DNA of 64,000 nt from Psococerastis gibbosa. Its lineage: Eukaryota > Arthropoda > Insecta > Psocodea > Psocidae. The notes beneath the pieces were generated by a model that saw only the letters and a program-made list of their open reading frames with translations, was not told the origin of the DNA and ran no database searches. Position 1 is the first letter of the stretch. Each line of letters starts with the position of its first letter. Positions 11,662 to 21,572 of the stretch are shown here, piece after piece. Location of the stretch: contig OZ020491.1 in NCBI GenBank assembly GCA_963971405.1, positions 29,997,019 through 30,061,018 on the forward strand, read 5' to 3'. The position numbers were made by a program, and so were the translations under genes.

Positions 11662-12048
11662 TGTAGCTTGTCGAAGGACGATGCAATTGAATAGGCAGTG
11701 TAGACTTGAATTGGTTTGTATTGCAGTGCTTCGACTCAAGTTAGAGTAATTTAACACACAGTGGTTACAATATGAGCTGTGAGACGAGAACGATACATGC
11801 TTACAATTAATATTGAATTTGATCCAGCCTGCTTCCATATAGAAAAACCAACTCTGTGTCCACAGCTAAAGGAGCTGATGAGACACAGAGGGTAGATTAA
11901 AGATATTATTGAATAAGAGAAATAAATACGTAAAAGGAAGATTGAGGAATATTGAATTATCTGAATGTGAACAGCGCCATCTAACGGGAAAAAGGTGAAG
12001 CTGGAAGCAGACTGGTTATTACACATGTGGGACTAAGTGGTCCCCACA
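11662..12048 (-). repeat. 3' LTR (387 bp)
   Basis: Matches 17131-17517 over its full length, with one difference noticed (A/T near 11812 versus 17279). TG...CA ends on the coding strand. The low-coordinate flank is GACT. Confidence 0.93.
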
Positions 12049-12939
12049 TTACCCCCCTCCTAAGACTGGAAGTCGGAGAAATGTCGTGGAACGTGGACGT
12101 GACGACCTGAGCGAGTGGTGCGAGTCGGTGATGTCGGCACGACGTCAGTGGCAGGAAGTGGTGAGGAGACCTTCTCCTGATGTTTATCTTGAGCAGGATG
12201 CTGATGCGGGGGGTTGATCGTAGACTGGTGAGACGGTTCGTCTGTACTGGCATTAATGTAGGCCGGCTTGACCCTGTCCATTGACACAGTAACCGCACGA
12301 CCGCGGCTTGAAATCGTAACTGTTTTGTATTGCAGTGCTTCGACTCAAGTTAGAGTAATTTAACACACAGTGGTTACAATATGAGCTGTGAGACGAGAAC
12401 GATACATGCTTACAATTAATATTGAATTTGATCCAGCCTGCTTCCATATAGAAAAACCAACTCTGTGTCCACAGCTAAAGGAGCTGATGAGACACAGAGG
12501 GTAGATTAAAGATATTATTGAATAAGAGAAATAAATACGTAAAAGGAAGATTGAGGAATATTGAATTATCTGAATGTGAACAGCGCCATCTAACGGGAAA
12601 AAGGTGAAGCTGGAAGCAGACTGGTTATTACACATGTGGGACTAAGTGGTCCCCACATTACCCCCCTCCTAAGACTGGAAGTCGGAGAAATGTCGTGGAA
12701 CGTGGACGTGACGACCTGAGCGAGTGGTGCGAGTCGGTGATGTCGGCACGACGTCAGTGGCAGGAAGTGGTGAGGAGACCTTCTCCTGATGTTTATCTTG
12801 AGCAGGATGCTGATGCGGGGGGTTGATCGTAGACTGGTGAGACGGTTCGTCTGTACTGGCATTAATGTAGGCCGGCTTGACCCTGTCCATTGACACAGTA
12901 ACCGCACGACCGCGGCTTGAAATCGTAACTGTTTTGTCG
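11722..12939 (-). repeat. 609 bp tandem duplication joining part of the LTR and the pol 3' end
   Basis: Bases 11722-12330 repeat at 12331-12939 (offset 609, essentially identical by eye). Each unit is about 325 bp of the LTR plus about 280 bp of the pol end. The join lies at a short TTTTGT/GTTTGT match between pol and LTR text. The intact pol stop is in the 12331-12939 copy, so the outer pol tail (12060-12302) is redundant. Confidence 0.92.
12049..12061 (-). promoter_or_regulatory. Polypurine tract next to the 3' LTR
   Basis: On the minus strand AGGAGGGGGGTAA directly precedes the 3' LTR, the expected place for plus-strand DNA priming. A second copy lies at 12658-12670 and overlaps the pol stop codon. 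Confidence 0.8.
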
Positions 12940-15932
12940 GTGCGACTTAACACAGGGAATGGTCCCGCATAAGGACGTTCGAGGGAAGCACGGACGTGGT
13001 CTTGTCTCACGAAAACGTGCGTGGCCTTGGCAAGGTCTTGTGGGATGAATGTTTGATGAGCCCCGTGTCTCTTGACGCGAGTGGGGCGTAGTGAGTCGAA
13101 TTTCCTTCGAAGTGAGATGAGAGTGTCCGCCGGACTCTGATTTGAAGGAGGAGTTGTCAGCATCTGTCCTGGTAGTCTTAATGGTTCACCATAGACCAGA
13201 TCTGCTGGAGAAGCTTGAAGATCTTTCTTAAGAGTGGCGCGCATGCCCAGTAAAACTAGCGGAAGGGCTTCCGTCCATTTGTCATTGGCATGACACATAA
13301 TGGAGGCTTTGAGTGAGCGGTGCATACGCTCTACCATGCCGTTGGATGCAGGGTGGTAACTGGTAGTCCGTGCATGGTGAAATCCGCATAATCGGGCCAG
13401 GTCAGCAAACAAATGGCTCTCAAACTGTCGGCCGCGATCTGTAGTAATTGTCTCCGGGCACCCAAACCGGCTGATCCAGCAGGAAATGAGGGTTCTGGCG
13501 ACGTTTTCGGCGGTGATGTTCACCATAGGAGCGGCTTCCGGCCATCGCGTGAAACGGTCAACGAGTGTTAACAAATACGTGTAGCCTTCCGACGGTGGTA
13601 ATGGGCCTACAATGTCGAGGTGTATGTGCTGAAACCGTCGGTCAGGCTGAGTAAAGGTTCCAATCGCAGTGAGGGTGTGTCGATGTATCTTGGACAATTG
13701 ACAGTTGACACACAGACGAGCCCAAGCGCGGCAATCCTTACGGATAGAAGGCCATATGTAGCGTTGGGCAACCAGGTTAGCAGACGCTGCTATTCCTGGG
13801 TGATGTAGGCTGTGTAGGTGCTCGAAAAGTTGTCGACGTAATGGTTTGGGCACAAATGGGCGTTGTATGTCTTGACTAGAATCGCACGTAAGGACTGAAT
13901 CAGAGCCCGGAATGGGAACATCAACGAGGATGAGGGACGTCTTTCTACTGGACCGAAGCTCTTTGAGTTCTCTGTCGTCTTTCTGAGCAGAAGAAAGTTG
14001 CTCAGGAGATACGGGAGTAGAGATTGCTTCGATTCTTGAGAATGCATCAGCGGCCAAGTTGTCCTGCCCAGCGATGTATTGGATGTCCGTGGTGAATTGA
14101 GAGACGAATTCCATTTGCCGCATTTGGCGAGGTGAGCAACTTGTTTTTGGATTCTGAAAAGCGTGCGTCAACGGTTTGTGATCGGTATACACGACAAAAG
14201 CGCGCGCTTCTAGCAGGTAACGGAAATGACGAATGGCGTCGTGTACCGCAAGCAATTCGCGATCGTAGGCGGACCATGTTCGTTGGTTTTCTTTAAGTTT
14301 CTGCGAGAAGAATGCCAATGGCTGCCAATGATCGTTGATCCGTTGTTGGACTGTAGCTCCGATACTGGTGTCTGATGCATCTGTGACTAGTGCAATCGGA
14401 GCCGTATGATCTGGATGCGCGAGTAGGGTGATGCGTGCCAGACTGTGTTTGCATGAGCTGAAAGCTTCGGTAAGCTTTGTTGTCCATGGTATCGTAGCGT
14501 TCCCTTTTACCTTGTCTCCAGATAACAACGTGTTGAGTGGTGCTTGTTCGTTGGCTGCATTTGGTAGGAACCGGCGGTAGTAGTTAATCATGCCAAGGAA
14601 ACGGCGTAGATCTTTGAATGTCTTTGGAAGAGGGTATTCAGTGAGTGCCTTTACCCTGTCTGGTAGGGCTTGTGTGCCTTCTGCTGACACGAGGTAACCA
14701 AGAAAGCTGATTGACCCAACGCCGAGGGTACACTTGCTAGGATTAATGACTAGGCCATATTCTCGGAATCGTTGGAAGAGTTGACGTAGGTGTGATTCGT
14801 GCTCCTGCTTATCACTCGATGCAACCAGTACGTCGTCGATGTATGAATATGCCCACGGGAGGTCGCGTAGGATGTTATCCATGAAGCGTTGGAAGGTTTG
14901 AGCAGCATTGCGAAGACCGAATGTCATGAATGGGAATTCGAAAAGGCCGAACGGAGTATTTATTGCTGTCTTTGGAATGTCACCATTGGAAACTGGTATC
15001 TGGGTGAATGCTTTGACCAGGTCTATTTTGCTGAATACGGTTTTTCCTCGCAATTCTGCACTGAAATCTGCGATGTGGCGGACTGGGTACGCGTCAGGAA
15101 TTGTTCGAGCATTGAGCCGTCTGTAGTCCCCGCATGGGCGCCATGAATGGTCGCTTTTAGGTACTAGGTGTAATGGTGAGGCCCATGGGCTGTCGGACGG
15201 ACGACATACGCCGGTCTGGATCATGTCGTTGAACTCCTTTTTGGCGATAATAAACTTGTCCGGGGCCAACAGGCGTGGGCGAGCGGAGACGGGAGGTCCG
15301 TCTGTCGTTCTAATGTAGTGGACCGTGGAGTGTTTGACCTGGTCTGTGGGTTGTCTCGGCCGCGTGAGGTCGCTAAACTCCTCAATTATTACTTTTAGAC
15401 TGGCCGGGGTACCGTGCGGTATTGTTAAGGTAGAAACGCTAGGTTGCTTGGAGGGGCTTTGACACAGGTTCGCCTTGCGATGCGTTGTCCCGTCGATCAG
15501 CTTTGAGTTCTGGAGATCCACCAGCAAATTAGAGGCTGCGAGAAAGTCTGCACCGATGATGGGTTGCGTGACATCGGCAATGATGAAATTCCAACGGAAA
15601 CTGCGTCGTAATCCCAGGTCCAGTTGTTGAGCTGTTGTTCCGTACGTATTGATGATTGTGCCATTGGCGGCAGTCAGCTCGAGTTGAGTACGACGGAGCG
15701 GTAGGTTGAGACGGGCACGTGGAAAAACGCAGATGTCGGACCCTGTGTCAATGAGATAACGTATCTTGGTGCAAGGGTCCGTGATAAGAAGGCGATGTGA
15801 GGTTTTAAGCAGGTGTGTAGTGGCGCAGGCAGGCCCTGCCTTTACTGGCTGCGATCGTCGTTTTTCGGAAATCTGCATGGCTGCTGGCACTTTCTGGCCT
15901 TCCTCCCATAGGTTTGGTGGTAAAAACACCAA
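12669..15932 (-). CDS. pol: Gypsy pol polyprotein (protease, RT, RNase H, integrase)
   Basis: The open frame is 1087 residues with every catalytic domain intact. Protease: DTGSD at residues 62-66. Reverse transcriptase: Asp304 in SKIDLVKAF and YIDD at 364-367. RNase H: D518, E559, D584, D629. Integrase: an HHCC-type region at about 707-744 (final CVNC at 741-744), then D773, D832 and E868, a DD35E spacing. The tail after 1000 is a short basic region with no chromodomain seen. There is no ATG at the 5' end (the frame opens with TTG). It overlaps gag by 91 bases in the -1 frame, so it is probably made by -1 ribosomal frameshifting. GAAAAAC and TTTTTAC in the overlap are weak candidate slip sites. 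The stop overlaps a polypurine tract. No inactivating change is visible. Confidence 0.93.
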   Translation of the reverse strand: MVFLPPNLWEEGQKVPAAMQISEKRRSQPVKAGPACATTHLLKTSHRLLITDPCTKIRYLIDTGSDICVFPRARLNLPLRRTQLELTAANGTIINTYGTTAQQLDLGLRRSFRWNFIIADVTQPIIGADFLAASNLLVDLQNSKLIDGTTHRKANLCQSPSKQPSVSTLTIPHGTPASLKVIIEEFSDLTRPRQPTDQVKHSTVHYIRTTDGPPVSARPRLLAPDKFIIAKKEFNDMIQTGVCRPSDSPWASPLHLVPKSDHSWRPCGDYRRLNARTIPDAYPVRHIADFSAELRGKTVFSKIDLVKAFTQIPVSNGDIPKTAINTPFGLFEFPFMTFGLRNAAQTFQRFMDNILRDLPWAYSYIDDVLVASSDKQEHESHLRQLFQRFREYGLVINPSKCTLGVGSISFLGYLVSAEGTQALPDRVKALTEYPLPKTFKDLRRFLGMINYYRRFLPNAANEQAPLNTLLSGDKVKGNATIPWTTKLTEAFSSCKHSLARITLLAHPDHTAPIALVTDASDTSIGATVQQRINDHWQPLAFFSQKLKENQRTWSAYDRELLAVHDAIRHFRYLLEARAFVVYTDHKPLTHAFQNPKTSCSPRQMRQMEFVSQFTTDIQYIAGQDNLAADAFSRIEAISTPVSPEQLSSAQKDDRELKELRSSRKTSLILVDVPIPGSDSVLTCDSSQDIQRPFVPKPLRRQLFEHLHSLHHPGIAASANLVAQRYIWPSIRKDCRAWARLCVNCQLSKIHRHTLTAIGTFTQPDRRFQHIHLDIVGPLPPSEGYTYLLTLVDRFTRWPEAAPMVNITAENVARTLISCWISRFGCPETITTDRGRQFESHLFADLARLCGFHHARTTSYHPASNGMVERMHRSLKASIMCHANDKWTEALPLVLLGMRATLKKDLQASPADLVYGEPLRLPGQMLTTPPSNQSPADTLISLRRKFDSLRPTRVKRHGAHQTFIPQDLAKATHVFVRQDHVRASLERPYAGPFPVLSRTDKTVTISSRGRAVTVSMDRVKPAYINASTDEPSHQSTINPPHQHPAQDKHQEKVSSPLPATDVVPTSPTRTTRSGRHVHVPRHFSDFQS

Positions 15933-16732
15933 GTTGGGTCTTGTTTAGGCGCTGGTGAACGGAACTGGCGCTGGAACCGTGGCTGTGTGGCACGTTGTCC
16001 GTATCTGTCGGCGAACTGTGCCTGTAGAGCCGCGACGTTCTCTGTTAACGTCTTCAATAGGTCCACAGGGGCCATTGTGCACTCAAGAATCCGGTCACGT
16101 GTTGCTGAATTGATGGTGGCCATCTTGTCGGCGAGGTTCGCGACGTCACCTAGTGACAGGTGATCATGACCGATGATTGCCAATTGTATAGCGTGCGGGA
16201 GGCGAGACGTCCAAATGGTGCGTAAAACCGAGTCTGATATGGCTTTCTCTGCGAGGGCCCGCAGTCTCCGGAGAAAAGAGCTGGGAGTTTTGTCCCCTAT
16301 GTCTTCCGACATTAGTAGCTGAATGCGACTGCTTGCTGGAAGACTCATTCGTTGGATTAACTGCGTTTTTAGCTCAGTGTATGGGTTTACTGGTACTGGG
16401 GCAGCTAACAAATCTGAGATCTCGCTGAGGGTACTTTGGTCGAGCGCTGAAAGGACGTGGTAATATTTCGTCGTTTCCATTGTGACCCCAGCAAGTGCGA
16501 ACTGAGCCTCCGCTTGAGTGAACCACAGTGCCGGTGACAGGTTGGCCGACTGTGTCCAGAAGGGTGGAAGCTTGACCGAGACTGCCATCGTACTAGCAGG
16601 GCCTGTCATCTTGGTTGTAGCCGTGGGTGTCGGTGTTGTGGCTGTAGCAGTTGTAGCTGTAGCGGTTGTAGCTGTAGCGGTCGTAGCTGTAGCGGTTGTA
16701 GCTGTAGCGGTTGTGGCTGTGGTCTGCGGCAT
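15842..16732 (-). CDS. gag: Gypsy gag with CHCC zinc motif
   Basis: I take the first ATG in frame, at 16732, giving about 296 residues. The frame is open upstream through the leader to the LTR, but only with a TTG start and through a minisatellite. After a Thr/Ala repeat tract (about 16617-16725) the capsid-like region begins near VKLPPFWTQ and [15 protein letters not shown], typical of CsRn1-clade gag. The C-terminus has [18 protein letters not shown], i.e. C-x2-H-x9-C-x3-C, instead of the usual CCHC knuckle, followed by the basic end and stop. It would package the element RNA and form the particle. Its 3' end overlaps pol. Confidence 0.88.
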   Translation of the reverse strand: MPQTTATTATATTATATTATATTATATTATATTPTPTATTKMTGPASTMAVSVKLPPFWTQSANLSPALWFTQAEAQFALAGVTMETTKYYHVLSALDQSTLSEISDLLAAPVPVNPYTELKTQLIQRMSLPASSRIQLLMSEDIGDKTPSSFLRRLRALAEKAISDSVLRTIWTSRLPHAIQLAIIGHDHLSLGDVANLADKMATINSATRDRILECTMAPVDLLKTLTENVAALQAQFADRYGQRATQPRFQRQFRSPAPKQDPTWCFYHQTYGRKARKCQQPCRFPKNDDRSQ

Positions 16733-16745
16733 CTTGCAGGTTGTG
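16610..16745 (-). repeat. Short tandem repeat coding for Thr/Ala in gag
   Basis: About eight imperfect copies of a 15-18 base unit around GTAGCTGTAGCGGTT. On the coding strand they give alternating Thr and Ala near the gag N-terminus. Confidence 0.85.
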
Positions 16746-16814
16746 GCTGTGCTGCTGCGGTGAATGTAGCTGCTCCGGGGTGGTTTCCACCGCCTATGGC
16801 CGGATGAGACGTTC

Positions 16815-17097
16815 TGGAGGCTGGAACTGGAACTGGAACGGGCTGGAACTGGCTGGAAGCTGGAACTGGAACTGGCTGGAACTGGAACTGGCTGGAAGCT
16901 GGAACTGGCTGGAACTGGAACTGGCTGGAACTGGAGCTGGCTGGAACTGGAACTGGCTGGAACTGGAGCTGGCTGGAACTGGAGCTGGCTGGAACTGGAA
17001 CTGGCTGGAACTGGCTGGAATTGGCTGGAACTGGAATTGGCTGGAACTGGAATTGGCTGGAACTGGAGCTGGAACTGGAGCTGGAACTGGAATCTGG
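16815..17097 (-). repeat. Minisatellite in the retrotransposon leader
   Basis: A dense array of GGAACTGGAACTGGCT-type units fills most of the space between the primer binding site and the first gag ATG. It stays open in more than one frame, giving Ser/Gln/Pro/Phe-rich shadows. I do not regard those as proteins. Confidence 0.88.
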
Positions 17098-17112
17098 AAG
17101 GCTGCTTGTTCC

Positions 17113-17129
17113 GTTGTCGAGGGTCACCA
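17113..17129 (-). promoter_or_regulatory. Primer binding site
   Basis: One base after the 5' LTR, the minus strand reads TGGTGACCCTCGACAAC. The first nine bases fit the 3' end of a tRNA ending in GGGTCACCA. From recall, CsRn1-type elements use tRNA-Trp here. Confidence 0.75.
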
Positions 17130-17130
17130 A

Positions 17131-17517
17131 TGTAGCTTGTCGAAGGACGATGCAATTGAATAGGCAGTGTAGACTTGAATTGGTTTGTATTGCAGTGCTT
17201 CGACTCAAGTTAGAGTAATTTAACACACAGTGGTTACAATATGAGCTGTGAGACGAGAACGATACATGCTTACAATTAAAATTGAATTTGATCCAGCCTG
17301 CTTCCATATAGAAAAACCAACTCTGTGTCCACAGCTAAAGGAGCTGATGAGACACAGAGGGTAGATTAAAGATATTATTGAATAAGAGAAATAAATACGT
17401 AAAAGGAAGATTGAGGAATATTGAATTATCTGAATGTGAACAGCGCCATCTAACGGGAAAAAGGTGAAGCTGGAAGCAGACTGGTTATTACACATGTGGG
17501 ACTAAGTGGTCCCCACA
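17131..17517 (-). repeat. 5' LTR (387 bp)
   Basis: The twin of 11662-12048. It begins TGTGGGGACC and ends CTACA on the coding strand. The outer flank is GACT. Confidence 0.93.
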
Positions 17518-17519
17518 GA

Positions 17520-17695
17520 CTGTACCACAGGCCCGTACCCCTAAATTTGATTTAAAAAAAAAATAATAAATAATGCAAGAGTTTTTGCTAAAACTACTAA
17601 AATCACTACGGATGTACCTATCATTTATAAAAAATGTTGTTCTTGCCCCCCCCCCCAAAAAAAAATTAAATCCTGGGTACGGGCCTGCTGTACCA
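17520..17695. mobile_element. hAT-like MITE, 160 bp, with perfect 8 bp target duplication
   Basis: Element 17528-17687 has inverted ends CAGGCCCGTACCC with GC/poly-C interior. It is flanked by CTGTACCA on both sides (17520-17527 and 17688-17695). 8 bp duplications are a hAT hallmark. There is no coding capacity. The GACT duplication of the neighbouring LTR element overlaps the first two bases of this target duplication. Confidence 0.85.
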
Positions 17696-18055
17696 TGTCC
17701 TATGGCAAACAACGCGAAAACTAAACATGAACTTCTACAATTATAAAAGCATTCGATGGTAAGTACTGTAGTACATACGGCAATACAGGCATAATAGAAC
17801 TACGCTTGAGATGACCTATGAGTAACAGTACAAAAATCCCAGTCAATAAATAAATATTCCTGTTAAATTTTGCAATCAAGTAGAAGTAGACAATAGACAC
17901 TATATCGTATAATTCGAACAAGTAATCAGCATGAGTATAAAGTAAAATCGTCCAAATCAGGTAGAAAATCTGTCATTGTGTTAGTGCCTAAGTGACATTG
18001 TCTAGAAAGCTTTCTCTAAGAGATGGTCTCTAAGCAATTTATGGTAGCATTTCTC
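17696..18055. other. No gene seen
   Basis: Unremarkable sequence between two MITEs. The short open frame at 17721-17921 has no recognised features. Confidence 0.5.
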
Positions 18056-18450
18056 GCCGCCCATTCCATCGACCGGCTAGGGCTAAATACAAAAACGGTG
18101 ACGTGGTAACAGACATTCAAGACTTAATCGGGGTTTCCAACAACCTCGCATTGCAGAATGCAAATGACATTGACGGAAATGTTTGTTTTTCTTTTTATAG
18201 AAATCTATTAAAATGTTTGTAATTAACATATCCCATGACGCTATTTTTTAATTTTAGTTAGTTTGTTTGTGATTTTACTGTATGATCATTGATCAATTTT
18301 AACTATGGCATAGAGGAAAACAAACATTTCCGTCTATGTCATTTGCATTCTGCAATGCGAGGTCCGTGGAGACCCCGACTAAGTCTTTAATGTCTGCTAC
18401 CACGTCACCGTTTTTGTAGTTAGCCCTAGCCGGTCGGTGGAATGGGCGCC
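18056..18450. mobile_element. Foldback MITE (copy 2), 395 bp
   Basis: Inverted arms of about 140 bp (18056-18195 and 18312-18450) surround an AT-rich centre. Ends read GCCGCCCATTCCA and its near complement GGAATGGGCGCC. The arms contain ACGTGGTARCAGACATT, shared with copies 1 and 3. TTA follows the right end, but the left flank does not match it. Confidence 0.85.
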
Positions 18451-19834
18451 TTAGGAAAACGAACCCTTGTAGTATAAGATCCAGTCATTTACGCTTGGCT
18501 GTGTGAGGTCCTGGTCTTACCCTTTGCCTTGCGTTGTAATCGTGGGAACCATTTTGTTTAAACTTCACCCACACCTCAGGCCTTAAGTTGAAAAGGCATA
18601 CTTCTTAAGAGTCAAGATGCAAATGACGTCACTACCGTCTAACAAACAAAGGTAAAGAATACTATGCACGAAACTATAGACAAAATGAAATTTATAATTC
18701 TTGTCATAAGCCATAAATATACAGCAAAGTTGAACAAAAATAATCAGTCTACTTTGAAATTCGGTAACACCTTGATTTAAATTAGATAATTTTAAGGTTA
18801 TAATTTAGATATCAATACGAACTGTGGCTAAACTAAATAAAAATTGAAGTAGTAGGGAATAATTAGGAGGCATATTCGACTTTTTCATAATAGGCAACAA
18901 ACAAGCGAAAACTTTGTCTAACTTAACTTACAAAAAAAAAAAAAATCATAGCTATAATGCTTACATATTAATTTAGGCTAAATGATAAGCAAATATTCAC
19001 CTAGTAGCGTAGTAGGATAACTTAATTTAAAAAAACAACGAGAGCATACAATGAAAAGTACAATAGGTTGGTGTTAAAATTAACTTTAAAACAGTCTGTT
19101 TAATTTACAATAATTCCACAAAAAGAAAAGAAAAAAAAACTAAATTTGTGGAATTATTGCAACTTAAAAAGGCGGTTTAACTGGTTTAAGAGGATACCTA
19201 TGTTGCCACAAATATACATACACCCCGAAAATCCGTTACACTTTAATTTTTTCTTAAGATACTTCGGGTTTTTTAAAAATGTAATTATTTTCCGCTGTAG
19301 ATAACAAGTTAATGCGTCATACCATCACCATGTACATTTTCAAATGATTGCGGCATTAATTTCCCATAATTTTTACCAACGATATAGTTAATATAATTAT
19401 TAAAAATTTGCGGTATAAACATTAACAATTGTGTATACTATGACGCAAAAACTATTACCTAACCTGCAGTATAAAATAATTACAGTTTCAAACGTAACTT
19501 CTCAACTTATGTAACTTAAGAAGAAATAAAGTGTATCGGTCTTGTTTTTGGGGGTGTATGCCACAAGTTGCTGCCAACCAGCCAGCCGGCTGTAACTTGA
19601 AGAGGAAGGGGGTGTACCCACATTTTGTCAAGCTACCAGATCCTTTTAAAGTTAATTTTATAATATTTCGGTTCCACGAAGTCAATATGAAAACTCTCAC
19701 ATGGAATAGGTAGGCATACGTTTTTAGTTCCCTAAAATTTGTCCTGGACATTCCTCGTTTCTCATCAACTTTATACGAAAAAAGCCTACAAGATTTAAAA
19801 TTCCAAAAAAAATCTATATTTGAGATGCTTCAAG
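18451..19834. other. AT-rich stretch, no gene
   Basis: No coding region or clear repeat. Short open frames at 19488-19751 and 19531-19713 overlap on opposite strands and have no recognised domain. Confidence 0.5.
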
Positions 19835-20162
19835 CAGCAGCCCGATCATGGCGATTAGGGATTATTATAAAACCTGGGTTTATTTTTTAATACCACAGTA
19901 GTAAGGTGTCACGTGACGGTGTTAAAATATAAGGGGGAAATTCAAATTAATCAACTATTAGAATACAAGAGATACGAGTTTTGAAATATAATAAGAATTT
20001 TAGTTAATGTGTCTACATCTAAGGGAGAAAAAGTTGAAAACTCACCAAAAATATTAATTTATGAATTTGAAGTTCCTGCGCATTTTGTAATCATTTGTTT
20101 AAAACAATTAAATAAACCCCGGTATTATAATAATCCCAAATCCAGCCATGATCGGGCTGCTG
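19835..20162. mobile_element. MITE with CAGCAGCCCGATCATGG inverted ends
   Basis: The first and last roughly 55 bases are reverse complements with some mismatches, starting CAGCAGCCCGATCATGGC and continuing into ATTATAA and GGGTTTATTT. A shorter relative lies at 46081-46244. I see no clean target duplication and no coding capacity. Confidence 0.7.
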
Positions 20163-20233
20163 ATAGGCTACTGGCAAACAAAGCTTATGTTTAACAAGTA
20201 GAAATAGCATAAATAGATTAATTAAAATAGTAT

Positions 20234-20488
20234 CGAATGACCTGAGGCGCCCACAAGTTGGCGGGTAAGGGGGGGGGGGGCCGAAAAGTTTCCTTTAGAA
20301 AAAATACATAAAAAACAAAAATGCCATCGTCTGGATTAACCCATGCTGGGGCCCACTATTTACTTTAAAACAGTTTAGAATTTAAGAACTATATGCTACA
20401 TTAATAATAATGGATGTAAAAATTTAAAAAAGAAAAGGGAGAAAAAAAACACATTAAGCAATTTTCTGTGGGCGCCCCTGCAAATGGC
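20234..20488. mobile_element. Degenerate hAT-like MITE, 239 bp
   Basis: Inverted ends CTGAGGCGCCCACA (20242) and TGTGGGCGCCCCTG (to 20480) are flanked by CGAATGAC and CAAATGGC. That is 6 of 8 matches, compatible with an old 8 bp duplication. Confidence 0.55.
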
Positions 20489-21080
20489 TTAATAACTTAA
20501 ACAATGCAGAATGAAGTTGATATGAAAAATAGTCTTATATTAATTAAAGGTCTAGATGCAAAAAAAAAATGTGTAATGCAATTGTGTTATGAGCTACCAT
20601 AGCTTGCTAAATTTCTTTTGAAGTTTGTATCCATTAATGAAAAAAAATGGGTTGCCCCTTTCCAAGAAATTCTGTGAGAAAGTTTTTTTTAGCTATGTAT
20701 GAGACGACTTAAAACTCACCTTACTAAATTAGCTCTTGACATACAAAATGCAGAATTATAAGAAGACTGTATGACGGGTTAATTTACAGTAGAAAAGGCT
20801 ATTTATCATACGCATCCGAGCAGACCTGACGCAGGGCATATAACCACACCCTATGTAAACGGTCCTAAAGGTACTAATATATCTCAATATTGCAAACTAT
20901 TACTTCGTAGTTTGCTTAGTGATTTGGAGAACGAGAACATGATCTTGCTAACGAAGTTGTCTTTATGGGTCAGTTGTCTCTAGGTAAGAGGCCCAAAATG
21001 AGCCCACATGGAAAATAAAGACAAGCTTCTTTCTTTCTTCTAGCCCAAATTCTCCCTTAGTGGTCAATAAATGCACATTC
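20489..21080. other. No gene seen, 3' flank of the MICAL-like gene
   Basis: AT-rich sequence without a supported coding region. On the minus strand this is downstream of the last exon and may include 3' UTR. Confidence 0.4.
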
Positions 21081-21390
21081 TTCATAGCCTTCCATAAAAC
21101 GTCTGCCTTATCCAACATCAAAACCATAGTGGCTCTAAGTTGACAAATCCTAGTGGGCTTTGTCCAGTGTCCTTGTCCATTTCTTCTTAGCCGACCATAG
21201 AACGTCCATCTCATCCAACATCAAAACCATAATGGTTTCTATATTGACCAATCCTTATGGTGTTTGTCCAATGTAAGCCATTTCTTCTTAGTCGACCAGC
21301 TCATCTCATCCAACATCAAAACCATAATGGTTTCTAAGTTGACCAATCCTAATGGTGTTTGTCCAATGTAAACCATTTCTTCTTAGCCTT
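21080..21390 (-). repeat. Tandem repeats made of the last codons and 3' UTR of the MICAL-like gene
   Basis: Units of 95-100 bp repeat about three times. Anchors at 21176, 21276 and 21371 carry CCATTTCTTCTTAG, which on the coding strand is the segment encoding the final KKKW. The real stop (TAG at 21351-21349) is in the upstream unit. Downstream units repeat the same text, with the first changed to CATAAG at the stop position. Confidence 0.75.
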
Positions 21391-21572
21391 GGCAGGTTTA
21401 GCGTCATTCGCAGCTTCCACTGATTCGTCTATATCGGCATCAGCGTCTTTCGACTTGTCCATCTTCTTTTCCTTCTTCTTTTTCTTGAGCAGTTTTAAGA
21501 CAGAAATATGCGAGCTTTTCTTGGTGCTGCTGCCTGAGGACTCCTCCCCTGCAGAGTCTGGAGCGTCTTTCA
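21349..21572 (-). CDS. MICAL-like gene, last exon (C-terminus)
   Basis: The acceptor TTCTATTTTACAG precedes base 21572. The exon begins TG, which with the A ending the previous exon makes ATG (Met). It encodes a 74-residue highly charged tail: acidic/serine segment (AGEESSGSST), a lysine run (LLKKKKKEKK), an acidic patch and KAKKKWFTLDKHH before TAG. It follows the bMERB coiled coil. The low-complexity tail itself has no recognised domain, so it is assigned by phase-matched splicing. Confidence 0.78.

Larger units (their letters stand above)
11658..17521 (-). mobile_element. Complete Gypsy LTR retrotransposon, CsRn1/Kabuki-like
   Basis: The element runs from 17517 to 11662 on the minus strand and is flanked by a perfect 4 bp direct repeat, GACT (11658-11661 and 17518-17521). 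Both LTRs are 387 bp, start TGTGGGG and end CTACA, and differ by about one base by eye. This implies a recent insertion. A primer binding site and polypurine tract are in the expected places, gag and pol are open, and pol is in the -1 frame of gag. The CHCC zinc motif in gag, the 4 bp duplication and a TGGTGACCC primer site together point to the CsRn1 clade (known members: CsRn1, Kabuki), from recalled family knowledge. It also contains a 609 bp tandem duplication at its 3' end. Confidence 0.92.

Noticed and set aside
12331-12657. Possible solo LTR inside the Gypsy element
   Set aside because: It lacks the first 60 or so bases of the LTR, has no own target duplication, and is explained by the 609 bp tandem duplication.
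16606-17307. Long minus and plus open frames across the GGAACTGG minisatellite (also 16711-17163 plus)
   Set aside because: The repeat unit lacks stops in several frames. The encoded low-complexity Ser/Gln/Pro or Gly/Leu/Trp repeats are shadows of the leader minisatellite.
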